Shown: one piece after another, positions 9,650 to 17,286 of the stretch
Position numbering within the stretch: position 1 is the stretch's first letter
Layout: every line of letters starts with the position of its first letter
Origin: CAVYTF01 sp963771435
Lineage (GTDB): Bacteria > Bacteroidota > Bacteroidia > Chitinophagales > Chitinophagaceae
NCBI GenBank assembly: GCA_963771435.1
Contig: CAVYTF010000009.1
Coordinates: 310,001 to 374,000 of the forward strand
Direction: 5' to 3'
DNA length: 64,000 nt
Program-made: the position numbers and the translations under genes
Notes under the pieces: generated by a model
Databases searched by the model: none
What the model was told of the DNA's origin: nothing
What the model saw: only the letters and a program-made list of their open reading frames with translations

Positions 9650-10351
9650 ATGGCAGAGGAAAACAAAATATCACGGTTGGCGAGGCTGACGAATATGGTG
9701 ACCTTGCTGAAATCAAAGCGGATAATGACGGCGACGGATATTGCAAAGAAGTTTGACATCAGCATAAGGACCGTTTACCGTGATATAAGGACGCTTGCGA
9801 GTTCGGGAGTGCCGGTGCTAACGATCGAGGGTAAGGGCTACTCCGTAATGGAGGGTTATACGTTGCCGCCGCTGATGTTTACGGAAGCGGAGATAAATGC
9901 TTTGATAACGGCGGAACACATTATACATAAAACAAAGGACGCATCGCTGGTAAAGCATTTTGGGGAGGCATTGGTGAAAATAAAATCAATAGTGCGGTAC
10001 GGGCTTAAAGAGAAATCTGACCTGCTTTCCGGCAGGATACAGGTGATTAGAAAAGATGATGAGCAAAAGACAAGCAGCTCACTCTCTGAGCTGCAATCTG
10101 CCATTACTAATTGTACCCTGACCAAGATAATTTACCAAAAACCTGATGACAGCTCGACAAGCTGCCGCTTTATTGAGCCGCAGGCGTTGTGTTATTCTAA
10201 CGAAAACTGGATACTGATAGCCTGGTGCAGGCTGCGCAATGACTTCAGGGCTTTCAGGATCGACAGGATGCAGGAGGTTGCATTCCAGGATTCTACTTTT
10301 AAAAGCAGGGATTTTGACCTGAAGCAATACCTGCACTTACATATTAGCTGA
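9650..10351 (+). CDS. YafY/DeoR-like regulator with HTH and WYL domain
   Basis: 233 residues. The N-terminal winged helix is seen at about 8-60 (RLARLTNMVTLLKSKRIMTA, then DIAKKFDISIRTVYRDIRTL, the recognition helix). The C-terminal half is a WYL domain: NENWILIAWCRLRNDFRAFR, then IDRM, with W-I-L in place of the name-giving W-Y-L and the usual F-R-x-F-R-I-D-R. WYL proteins are ligand-sensing transcription factors of about 230-320 residues. The next gene encodes a small NTF2-like protein, and between them lies a candidate operator (10369-10384), so local regulation of that gene is likely by inference. Confidence 0.88.
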   Translation: MAEENKISRLARLTNMVTLLKSKRIMTATDIAKKFDISIRTVYRDIRTLASSGVPVLTIEGKGYSVMEGYTLPPLMFTEAEINALITAEHIIHKTKDASLVKHFGEALVKIKSIVRYGLKEKSDLLSGRIQVIRKDDEQKTSSSLSELQSAITNCTLTKIIYQKPDDSSTSCRFIEPQALCYSNENWILIAWCRLRNDFRAFRIDRMQEVAFQDSTFKSRDFDLKQYLHLHIS

Positions 10352-10368
10352 AATATTTTCTGAACCCC

Positions 10369-10384
10369 TGACATACGTCTGTCA
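10369..10384. promoter_or_regulatory. Candidate operator: TGACA-N6-TGTCA inverted repeat
   Basis: Perfect 5-bp half sites TGACA and TGTCA separated by 6 bp lie between the WYL regulator stop and the NTF2-like gene, about 50 bp before the likely start codon at 10437 and just upstream of a promoter-like GACCTTTG. Half-site centres are one helical turn apart, as expected for a dimeric HTH protein. The regulator that binds is inferred from proximity only. Confidence 0.45.
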
Positions 10385-10436
10385 TACCCGTGTTTGACCT
10401 TTGCGGTATTACATTAAACAAATAAAAAAAGAAAAC

Positions 10437-10817
10437 ATGGAACAAGCAATGATGACAACAGAGGAAGTAGCCAACCGGTACTACGAATTGTTGAAAGAAA
10501 GCAAACGGATGGAAATATGGGATACCATGTACAGCGAGGATGTTGTGTGCATAGAACCGGAACATGCTGTGGCAATGGGCGTGCCTACCATAACGAAAGG
10601 GATGGCTGCCGTGAGAGCTAAATCAAAAGCAAGAAGCGAAATGATAGAAGAGATACATGGGCAATACTGCAGCGAGCCTGTGGTGGGTGGTAAGTTTTTT
10701 AGTGTGGCGATGGGCAGGGATATTACTTTTAAAGGAAGGCCCCGTATGAAGCTGGACGAAATAGGCGTTTTTGAAGTAAAGGAAGGCAAAATAGTTTGTG
10801 AGCAGTTTTTTTATTGA
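10437..10817 (+). CDS. SnoaL/NTF2-like small protein
   Basis: 126 residues from the ATG at 10437. An upstream in-frame start at 10401 would add 12 lysine-rich residues that look like leader sequence, so I prefer 10437. The pattern (EEVANRYYELLKESKRMEIW, then DTMYSEDVVCIEP, then GRDITFKGRPRMKLDEIGVF and a final EGKIVCEQFFY) is that of SnoaL-like proteins with an NTF2 alpha+beta barrel. Members include small isomerases and ligand-binding proteins; the substrate is unknown. Its position directly after a WYL regulator suggests it is the regulated target. Confidence 0.75.
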   Translation: MEQAMMTTEEVANRYYELLKESKRMEIWDTMYSEDVVCIEPEHAVAMGVPTITKGMAAVRAKSKARSEMIEEIHGQYCSEPVVGGKFFSVAMGRDITFKGRPRMKLDEIGVFEVKEGKIVCEQFFY

Positions 10818-10941
10818 TGGTGTTGCGGTTTGCGGGGTACTGCGTGAGTGATAAAACAGGTTAGAATTGGTTATGAATAGCGGGTTTAAGAAAATTATAG
10901 TTTCTTTGTTCTTCATTCAATTCAATTCTTAAATTGTTTTT

Positions 10942-11754
10942 ATGTCATACAACTTGCTTAAGGGAAAGAAAGGTATCATATTCGGGGCGCTGGATGAAAA
11001 GTCTATTGCCTGGAAAACGGCGCTGCGCTGCCATGAAGAGGGGGCGCATATAGTGTTGTCAAACGCACCTGTGGCACTGCGGATGGGGGAGATAAATAAA
11101 CTATCGGAAGCTATTGGGGCTCCGGTTGTTGGTGCGGATGTGACCAATATGGATGACCTGAAGAAGCTGTTTGAAGAGAGCATGAAGCATTTTGGGGGAG
11201 GAATCGATTTTATACTGCATTCCATCGGGATGAGCATTAACGTTCGAAAGGGAAAACATTATACAGAAATTGATTATGGGTTTAACCAAAAAAGCCTTGA
11301 TATTTCTGCCATGAGCCTGCACAGGGTTTTGCAGACGGCCTGGGAAATGGATGCACTGAATGAATGGGGGAGTGTGGTGGCACTGACGTATATAGCTGCA
11401 CAAAGGGTTTTTCCAGATTATAATGAAATGGCGGACGCTAAGGCGCTGCTTGAAAGTGTGGCTAGGAGTTTTGGGTATCATTACGGCGTGAAAAAGCATG
11501 TGCGCGTGAATACAGTTTCACAATCGCCGACACGGACGACTGCCGGAAGCGGTGTGAAAGGGTTTGACGGGTTTATTTCTTATGCAGAAAAGATGAGCCC
11601 GCTTGGCAATGCTACAGCGGAAGACTGTGCAAATTACTGCGCCATGATGTTCAGCGATATGACAAAATATGTGACCATGCAGAACTTATTTCATGATGGC
11701 GGTTTCAGCTTTACAGGCGTTACGCAGGCAGTAATCGAGCAGATGGAGAAATGA
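10942..11754 (+). CDS. fabI: Enoyl-[acyl-carrier-protein] reductase (NADH), FabI type
   Basis: 270 residues. It catalyses the last reduction of each fatty-acid elongation cycle (trans-2-enoyl-ACP to acyl-ACP). The divergent SDR glycine motif (GIIFGALDEKSIAW) and the catalytic pair Y160-x6-K167 in YNEMADAK match FabI, as do the NTVSQSPTRTTAGSGVKGF segment (the FabI substrate-loop region) and the C-terminal LFHDGGFSFTG. Length fits the family. Upstream, ATAGTTTCTTTG near the start may be its promoter. An 82-bp gap with its own promoter element separates it from the E1 operon, so co-regulation is possible but not shown. Confidence 0.95.
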   Translation: MSYNLLKGKKGIIFGALDEKSIAWKTALRCHEEGAHIVLSNAPVALRMGEINKLSEAIGAPVVGADVTNMDDLKKLFEESMKHFGGGIDFILHSIGMSINVRKGKHYTEIDYGFNQKSLDISAMSLHRVLQTAWEMDALNEWGSVVALTYIAAQRVFPDYNEMADAKALLESVARSFGYHYGVKKHVRVNTVSQSPTRTTAGSGVKGFDGFISYAEKMSPLGNATAEDCANYCAMMFSDMTKYVTMQNLFHDGGFSFTGVTQAVIEQMEK

Positions 11755-11805
11755 GACGAAAAGAAGGCAATTATTCCATAACATTAGTCTTTTGCAATAA
11801 ATCGA

Positions 11806-11813
11806 TACTTTTG
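11806..11813 (+). promoter_or_regulatory. Bacteroidota-type -7 promoter element TACTTTTG
   Basis: TACTTTTG fits the TAnnTTTG -7 consensus described for this phylum exactly. It lies 23 bp before the GTG start of the E1 gene, giving a short leader. No good -33 TTG at the usual spacing is seen, so the promoter call is moderate. Confidence 0.45.
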
Positions 11814-11836
11814 CGCTCACTATAATTCCTTATAAT

Positions 11837-13792
11837 GTGAAAGATACGAATATTATAATGAAAGAAACCAATGTGACGCATAAGCTTATAAAGGACTTAC
11901 TGCGAATCAGGAATGTAGAGCAGGCGTTTTTAGACCTTTTTAGCCAAGGCAAACTTAACGGTACCGTTCATACTTGTATAGGAGAGGAATTGAGCGCTTT
12001 GGCGTTTGCGGGGCAACTTAAAAAGAGCGATTTTGTATTCTCCAATCACAGATGCCACGGTCATTTTATAGCCTATACCAAGGAATGGAAAGCCCTGATG
12101 CTGGAACTGATGGGCAAAAAAGGCGGCGTTTGCTCGGGCGTAGGCAGCAGCCAGCACCTGCACCTGTATAATTTCTTCTCTAATGGGATACAAGGAGGCA
12201 TTATGCCTTTGGCAGCAGGGTTTGCATTAGGCAATAAGCTTAAGAAATCAGGTGACATTGGCGTGGTTTATATTGGCGATGGTACGCTGGGCGAGGGCGT
12301 GGTGTATGAAACGCTGAACTTTATCTCAAAGAAACAAGTGCCGCTGCTGGTGGTTTGTGAAAACAACAGGTATGCGCAATCAACGCCCATTAGCTACAAC
12401 CTTGCCGGTTCAATTGAACTAAGGGCGAAAGCTTTTGGTATTGAGTTCAGGGAATCAAGCACATTTGGCGATGAGGCAAGCATCATGACTGAAGCTAAGG
12501 ATTCAATAGAATATGTAAGGACGACGGGAAAGCCACTGTTTCATTTGGTGAATACTTACCGCCTAAGGGCGCACTCGAAGGGGGATGATGACAGGGACCC
12601 TGCGGAAATAGCAGAACATGACAGCAGGGACTTATTAAGTGTGTTATCGAGGGCTGATAAGGAATATATTGAAGGGGAGGATAAGCGGATAAAAGATGAG
12701 ATATGGAGCTTTGTGAATGATATTCTTGGCAATGAGGAACTGCAGATGGAAGATTATTACCCTGACAGCGAAGTACAGAACCAGGGAATACAGTACAGTG
12801 AATATGAACTAAGCAATAACCGCCAGATACAAGAGCTTAACCAGGCGTTTATGCGATTGATGGAGGACGAAAAAAGTGTGTTCATAGGCGAGGATATTAT
12901 TGACCCGTATGGCGGGGCGTTTAAGGTTTCTAAAGGGTTAAGCACAAAGTTCCCGGATAGGGTAATAGGTACTTCTATTTCGGAGGGAGTGATCGCAGGG
13001 GTATCCAATGGGCTGGCTTTGAATGGCTTTAAACCTTATGCGGAGTTTATGTTTGGGGATTTTACAGCATTGGCGTTTGACCAGTTCCTGAACCATGCTG
13101 CTAAGGTTTACAACATGTACAATAAGAAAATTACCTGCCCGGTAGTTTTCCGTACGCCAATGGGGGGCAGAAGGGGCTATGGACCAACGCACAGTCAAAG
13201 CATTGAGAAGCATTTTGTTGGGATGGATATGTTCGAGATACTAACTATGAACAAATATCTGAACCCATCGATTATCTATGAATATACTCATAAAAGAATA
13301 CACCCTACACTGATCATTGAACAAAAGGTTGACTATGGGAAGAAGCCTACTTTGAGTTTGCCTAAAGAATACGGACTGTTTATTTCTGATGAGGCGATAC
13401 CGAATCTTATTGTAAAACCGAAGGTAAAAGCTACTGTAACGACCACTATTATCACTTATGGGGGTTCGGCTGAAATAATAGTTGACCATATAGAAAAGCT
13501 GTTTTATGAATATGATGAACTGGTGCAGGTTTTAATCCTTAGTAAAATAGACCCATTGCCAGAGGAGTTTATATTGAGCAATATCGGCGATACCAAGGTT
13601 ATTACGTTCGAGGAAGGAACTAAAAGAGGATGTATCGGTAATAATATTGTTTCCCTGATAGCGCAGAAGAAACCGGGGACAAAAGTGCTCGTAATAGCAT
13701 CACTTGACACAACCATACCAAGTGTGAAGGCTTTAGAAGAAAGTATGCTTGCTAATGAAAAAATGTTAATTGAGGGCATAAAATCTTTCTAA
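11837..13792 (+). CDS. 2-oxoacid dehydrogenase E1, alpha and beta subunits fused
   Basis: 651 residues from a GTG at 11837; an in-frame ATG at 11858 is an alternative. The N-terminal half is E1-alpha with the thiamine-diphosphate motif G147-D-G ... ENNRYAQST, and HSKGDDDRDPAEI near its end. From about residue 325 the E1-beta part follows (AFMRLMEDEKSVFIGEDI, then SEGVIAGVSNGLAL, then FRTPMGGRRGYGPTHSQS). Such fusions decarboxylate branched-chain or related 2-oxoacids and pass the acyl group to a lipoyl domain. The next gene supplies a lipoyl domain 4 bp downstream. No E3 gene is adjacent. Context with an altered E2 and a phosphopantetheinyl transferase hints at a biosynthetic rather than purely catabolic role (inference). 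Confidence 0.88.
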   Translation: MKDTNIIMKETNVTHKLIKDLLRIRNVEQAFLDLFSQGKLNGTVHTCIGEELSALAFAGQLKKSDFVFSNHRCHGHFIAYTKEWKALMLELMGKKGGVCSGVGSSQHLHLYNFFSNGIQGGIMPLAAGFALGNKLKKSGDIGVVYIGDGTLGEGVVYETLNFISKKQVPLLVVCENNRYAQSTPISYNLAGSIELRAKAFGIEFRESSTFGDEASIMTEAKDSIEYVRTTGKPLFHLVNTYRLRAHSKGDDDRDPAEIAEHDSRDLLSVLSRADKEYIEGEDKRIKDEIWSFVNDILGNEELQMEDYYPDSEVQNQGIQYSEYELSNNRQIQELNQAFMRLMEDEKSVFIGEDIIDPYGGAFKVSKGLSTKFPDRVIGTSISEGVIAGVSNGLALNGFKPYAEFMFGDFTALAFDQFLNHAAKVYNMYNKKITCPVVFRTPMGGRRGYGPTHSQSIEKHFVGMDMFEILTMNKYLNPSIIYEYTHKRIHPTLIIEQKVDYGKKPTLSLPKEYGLFISDEAIPNLIVKPKVKATVTTTIITYGGSAEIIVDHIEKLFYEYDELVQVLILSKIDPLPEEFILSNIGDTKVITFEEGTKRGCIGNNIVSLIAQKKPGTKVLVIASLDTTIPSVKALEESMLANEKMLIEGIKSF

Positions 13793-13796
13793 ACAA

Positions 13797-15101
13797 ATGA
13801 AATTACTCAACACAATTTTAGTACCCCAGGAATCAGTAAATGACGACTTTTTGTCGCTGGTAAATGTGTATGTGAAAACAGGGGATTTTATAGAAAAAAA
13901 CAAACTGCTTGCCGAACTGGAAACGTCGAAAGCGCTGGTGGAAGTGAGGGCTGACAATGAGGGTTATGTGGTAGTTCACGCAAAGCCAAATACGGATGTA
14001 AAGGTGGGTAGCACAATGTTCGAAATATATGATGCTCCCGGCGTTGCAATCTCAACAGCAGAAGTTCAAAAGCCAACGAATGGTGTTATGGTTCACAAAC
14101 AAATGGAAAGCGCTGTTAAGACTAAATTCTCTAAAGCAGCACAGGAGTACATATCCAAAAATGGTATTGATACAAAGAAGTTCAGCGGGCTGGCTTTTGT
14201 CACGACCAAAGACCTTGTTCCACAGGAAATGGTTGCAGCTAAACCAAAAGACGGTAAACCGGCTTTACAGCCTTCTCAGGTGAAAGAAACCAATGCCAGC
14301 AATAAGACTTTAAAACCATTATCGTCCAATAAAAAGAGGGAGTTTGAATATCTCCAAAGTGTTAATTCATCCTCAGTAATATCCAGATTGTCAACGGTAA
14401 TTGTTGTAAATAAGAAAGAGGCTATAGGCAAGGCGCAAAATTTTATAACATCCACGCCATTGCCGAGCGTTATACAGGAAGTATCTAAATTGTTGCTGAA
14501 ATATCCAAACTTGAATAGCTTTTATATAAATGGCGAGCAGGCTTTTTACAACGAGGTTAATATCGGGTTTGCGCTGGACGATGGCAAGAACGGGCTGAAA
14601 GTTGCTGCTATCCTACAAACAAATGAACTGTCGCTAAAGGCAGTTGAAGACAATATTTCCGAACTATCGCTGAAATATGCAAATCAACAACTTACTGCGG
14701 CGGAGCTTAGTTCTGCCACATTTACTATCACTGACCTTTTCAATACAAATGTGGTTAGTTTTCACCCATTAGTTAATAGTAACAACTCAAGCATTCTGGG
14801 CATTTCGGCTTTTCATAATGGCGAGTTTGTAGTTGACCTTTCTTTTGACCATCGGACGACGAGCGGTAAAGAAGTATCGCAGTTCCTGGACGACCTTAAA
14901 TTTAGACTGGAAACGAGATTTGGTACTATTAAAGCGATGGAAACAAATGGCACTGCAGCCGAAGAAGTTGACCAGGATATCCATTGTTTCAAGTGCCTGA
15001 GAGATGTAAGCGACGACCTCGGCGGCAATTTATATTTTCTGAAAGTTGCCAATTCGCATGACCATGGGTACATTTGTTCTAACTGTTTAAAAGGGTGGTA
15101 A
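13797..15101 (+). CDS. E2-like lipoyl acyltransferase with altered active site and C-terminal zinc-ribbon-like motif
   Basis: 434 residues. An N-terminal lipoyl domain has its modification site at K45 (ELETSKALVEV). Residues about 100-145 resemble a peripheral-subunit-binding segment (FSKAAQEYISKNGIDTKKF). About 190-375 follow the 2-oxoacid dehydrogenase acyltransferase fold: SLSKL-like strands, LGISAFHNGEFVVDLSFDHR. The catalytic H352 is kept, but the usual H-x-x-x-D-G is H-R-T-T-S-G, so the aspartate is serine (S356). An appended C-terminal tail has C397-x2-C400 and C427-x2-C430, a zinc-ribbon-like arrangement not typical of E2 proteins. It overlaps the next gene as TAATG, so the pair is translationally coupled. 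Confidence 0.8.
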   Translation: MKLLNTILVPQESVNDDFLSLVNVYVKTGDFIEKNKLLAELETSKALVEVRADNEGYVVVHAKPNTDVKVGSTMFEIYDAPGVAISTAEVQKPTNGVMVHKQMESAVKTKFSKAAQEYISKNGIDTKKFSGLAFVTTKDLVPQEMVAAKPKDGKPALQPSQVKETNASNKTLKPLSSNKKREFEYLQSVNSSSVISRLSTVIVVNKKEAIGKAQNFITSTPLPSVIQEVSKLLLKYPNLNSFYINGEQAFYNEVNIGFALDDGKNGLKVAAILQTNELSLKAVEDNISELSLKYANQQLTAAELSSATFTITDLFNTNVVSFHPLVNSNNSSILGISAFHNGEFVVDLSFDHRTTSGKEVSQFLDDLKFRLETRFGTIKAMETNGTAAEEVDQDIHCFKCLRDVSDDLGGNLYFLKVANSHDHGYICSNCLKGW

Positions 15102-15838
15102 TGGAAAAAAATATCACGGATATATATACAAAATTGTCGGGCGGAAAGCAAATCACTTCTGAGGAATATACCATTACAAAGGGTGATTTTAATTCCATCA
15201 TGGTGGACAGGTTTAAGGCTGAACTATTAAAGGCGGGTATAAAATGGAATGGGGAAGATGTACAGTATAAAAACCTCGTTGGAGGCGGCGCACCAATTAT
15301 AAGTGTAGCAAAAACGAACGGAGTGAGCCAGCCTGTGGCAAAAAATAATGCCCCGGCAAAAGGCTTTTCTGTTGGAATAGATATTCAGCGCTTAGGAGAA
15401 TTACCCGAAAGCAGCGATTACTGGGAAGACACTTTTTATAAAACAAAGTTCAAGGCTGAAGAAATTGCTTACTGTGTGAAAAAAGAAAGCCCGCGGGAGT
15501 CTTTTGCCGGTTTGTATGCCGCCAAAGAGGCGCTCGTGAAATGCGACAACTCGCTGGACTGGGACAATATCCTTATTTCTTATGACGAAAATGGAAAGCC
15601 TGGTTACAGTAATTATTTCATTTCTTTATCGCATACAGGAGATACAGCTGTGGCGATAGCACTGCAAAATAACACAGGGATCCAAGGCAGCTTTGAACCA
15701 AAGGCTGCTGAAATTTCCCCTGCACCTGTTGAAATAGTTAATACCCCCCGCCCCAAATCATATAGCAAGCTTTATTTCCTCGCTATTGTGGCTATTGTGG
15801 CCTATATTGTAGTTAGAGACTTTATTCTAAGGCATTAA
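15101..15838 (+). CDS. Phosphopantetheinyl transferase (AcpS-like) with C-terminal membrane anchor
   Basis: 245 residues from the ATG at 15101, which overlaps the E2 stop (TAATG); a GTG two codons upstream is possible. The central domain has the AcpS/Sfp signatures G92-I-D-I and, later, ESFAGLYAAKEALVK with K142-E143, then ISLSHTGDTAVAIAL. These enzymes move 4'-phosphopantetheine from CoA to acyl or peptidyl carrier proteins. The first about 85 residues are not recognised. Residues about 222-240 form one transmembrane helix (LYFLAIVAIVAYIVV) with a basic end, unusual for the family. No carrier protein gene lies next to it in the window. Confidence 0.85.
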   Translation: MEKNITDIYTKLSGGKQITSEEYTITKGDFNSIMVDRFKAELLKAGIKWNGEDVQYKNLVGGGAPIISVAKTNGVSQPVAKNNAPAKGFSVGIDIQRLGELPESSDYWEDTFYKTKFKAEEIAYCVKKESPRESFAGLYAAKEALVKCDNSLDWDNILISYDENGKPGYSNYFISLSHTGDTAVAIALQNNTGIQGSFEPKAAEISPAPVEIVNTPRPKSYSKLYFLAIVAIVAYIVVRDFILRH

Positions 15839-15924
15839 TAAATCAACTGCTTATATTATTTATTTTAAGGCATCTTCCAATATGAACAGGCTAAATCATT
15901 ATCAATTTTAAAAGAACCAATTAC

Positions 15925-16626
15925 ATGAAAGTAAAGCATTTTTTTCAACATGTTTGTTACGGGATATTTAGGTTATTATCAAAAATTAATACAACTTTCT
16001 TTTCTAATTTCTTTATTGCAACCGGGTATTTTATTAAAGGCGAATCTGAGTATAATAAAACTCCGGCAATATTCTTTAAGGATGACAGGCATAAATTACA
16101 TCCTTATATTGCTACCAATGTTCTTGATCCAAATGAAAAAATACACTATTTTGAATTTGGCGTCCATTGGGGCAAAATAATTTCTGCCTGGGCAAAGTCT
16201 AACAAGAATGCAAATTCAATATTTACCGGATTTGATACTTTTACAGGCCTTCCGGAAGATTGGGGTACCGTTAAAAAAGGGACTTTTTCCACTTTAGGAA
16301 AGATGCCCGATATAGATGATAGCAGGGTTGGGTTTTGTGTTGGATTGGTGCAAGATACTCTTCCTGATTTTCTAAAAACTTTTGACCGTTCAACTAAATT
16401 GGTTGTTCATTTAGATTTTGACCTTTATAATGCAACATTATTTACATTGCTTTCCTTATTTCCTTATTTTAAAAAAGGGGATCTAATAATATTTGATGAA
16501 TATTTTACTATTACTAAAAATCATCACGAATACAGGGCATTCCTCGATTTCTTATCCTTGCATCCTATTCTTTATAAACCTTTATTTAAATGCCGGGGTG
16601 GGCACTATGTAATTGAACTGCTTTGA
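15925..16626 (+). CDS. TylF/MycF-like class I SAM-dependent methyltransferase
   Basis: 233 residues. IHYFEFGVHWGKIISAWAKS is the SAM-binding motif I region, and SIFTGFDTFTGLPEDW the motif II region typical of TylF/macrocin O-methyltransferase proteins; VVHLDFDLYNAT and DLIIFDEYF follow, with the conserved metal-binding acidic residues. Members methylate sugars in antibiotics or in surface glycans. The neighbours (a WcaF-like acetyltransferase and a beta-helix protein) favour a glycan role. It lies 86 bp after the phosphopantetheinyl transferase gene on the same strand and may be read through from that operon. Its AT-rich codon use differs slightly from the E1 operon. Confidence 0.82.
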   Translation: MKVKHFFQHVCYGIFRLLSKINTTFFSNFFIATGYFIKGESEYNKTPAIFFKDDRHKLHPYIATNVLDPNEKIHYFEFGVHWGKIISAWAKSNKNANSIFTGFDTFTGLPEDWGTVKKGTFSTLGKMPDIDDSRVGFCVGLVQDTLPDFLKTFDRSTKLVVHLDFDLYNATLFTLLSLFPYFKKGDLIIFDEYFTITKNHHEYRAFLDFLSLHPILYKPLFKCRGGHYVIELL

Positions 16627-16662
16627 TCCTTGTTGCAAAAAGGCAAAGAAGGATAATGAGTT

Positions 16663-17217
16663 TTATCCAACTATTTCCCTTTTCTTGATATATACAGCAG
16701 GGTTGCCATTATAAATGCCCCATGCATCCATTTGCCTGATGGCTACTGAATTTACTGTAAGTATAGAATGGCTTTTGCATACTACACCCGGGCAAACGAC
16801 TGCTTTAGCACCGATCCATACACCGTCTTCAAGTGTAATTGGTGCAAGGGCGTTTAAAAAACTGCTGATATCGTATTGATGACTGCCCGTTAATAATAGT
16901 GCGCCCTGAGACAGGCATACATTATTGCCTATAACCACATTTTCCAGGTTATCGATCCATACTGATTCGCCTATCCAGCAGTTATCGCCGACAACCAGCC
17001 GCCAGGGATATTTTATGCGCACTTTTATCTTTATCACTAAGCCCTTTCCTATTTTGGCCCCGAATAATATCAATAGTTTTCGCTTGAAAGACTGTGGCCA
17101 GGGAAGTGCACCATTAAAAATAAAATAATTTATCAACGACCAGCATAAAATTTTCCAGCGTGGCCCCGGAATATAATCCCCTGTAGTAAATTTAGAAAGG
17201 TCAGTTGTTTTATTCAT
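16663..17217 (-). CDS. WcaF-like left-handed beta-helix acetyltransferase
   Basis: 184 residues. Hexapeptide-repeat rungs run from about 70 to 165: LVVGDNCWIGESVWI, VVIGNNVCLSQGALL, then the catalytic-His segment LTGSHQYD and VWIGAKAVVCPGV. Together with the N-terminal KILCWSLINYFIFNGALPWP this matches the WcaF/colanic-acid-type O-acetyltransferases, which use acetyl-CoA on sugar intermediates. It converges with the methyltransferase gene; the 36 bp between them include an imperfect hairpin. Probable role in cell-surface polysaccharide decoration. Confidence 0.85.
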   Translation of the reverse strand: MNKTTDLSKFTTGDYIPGPRWKILCWSLINYFIFNGALPWPQSFKRKLLILFGAKIGKGLVIKIKVRIKYPWRLVVGDNCWIGESVWIDNLENVVIGNNVCLSQGALLLTGSHQYDISSFLNALAPITLEDGVWIGAKAVVCPGVVCKSHSILTVNSVAIRQMDAWGIYNGNPAVYIKKREIVG

Positions 17218-17286
17218 GCCCGGTTGTTTTTAACTTTTGACCGCAATTATACGTTTTTTTGGAACCGCTTTTGCAGCCATGCTCTT

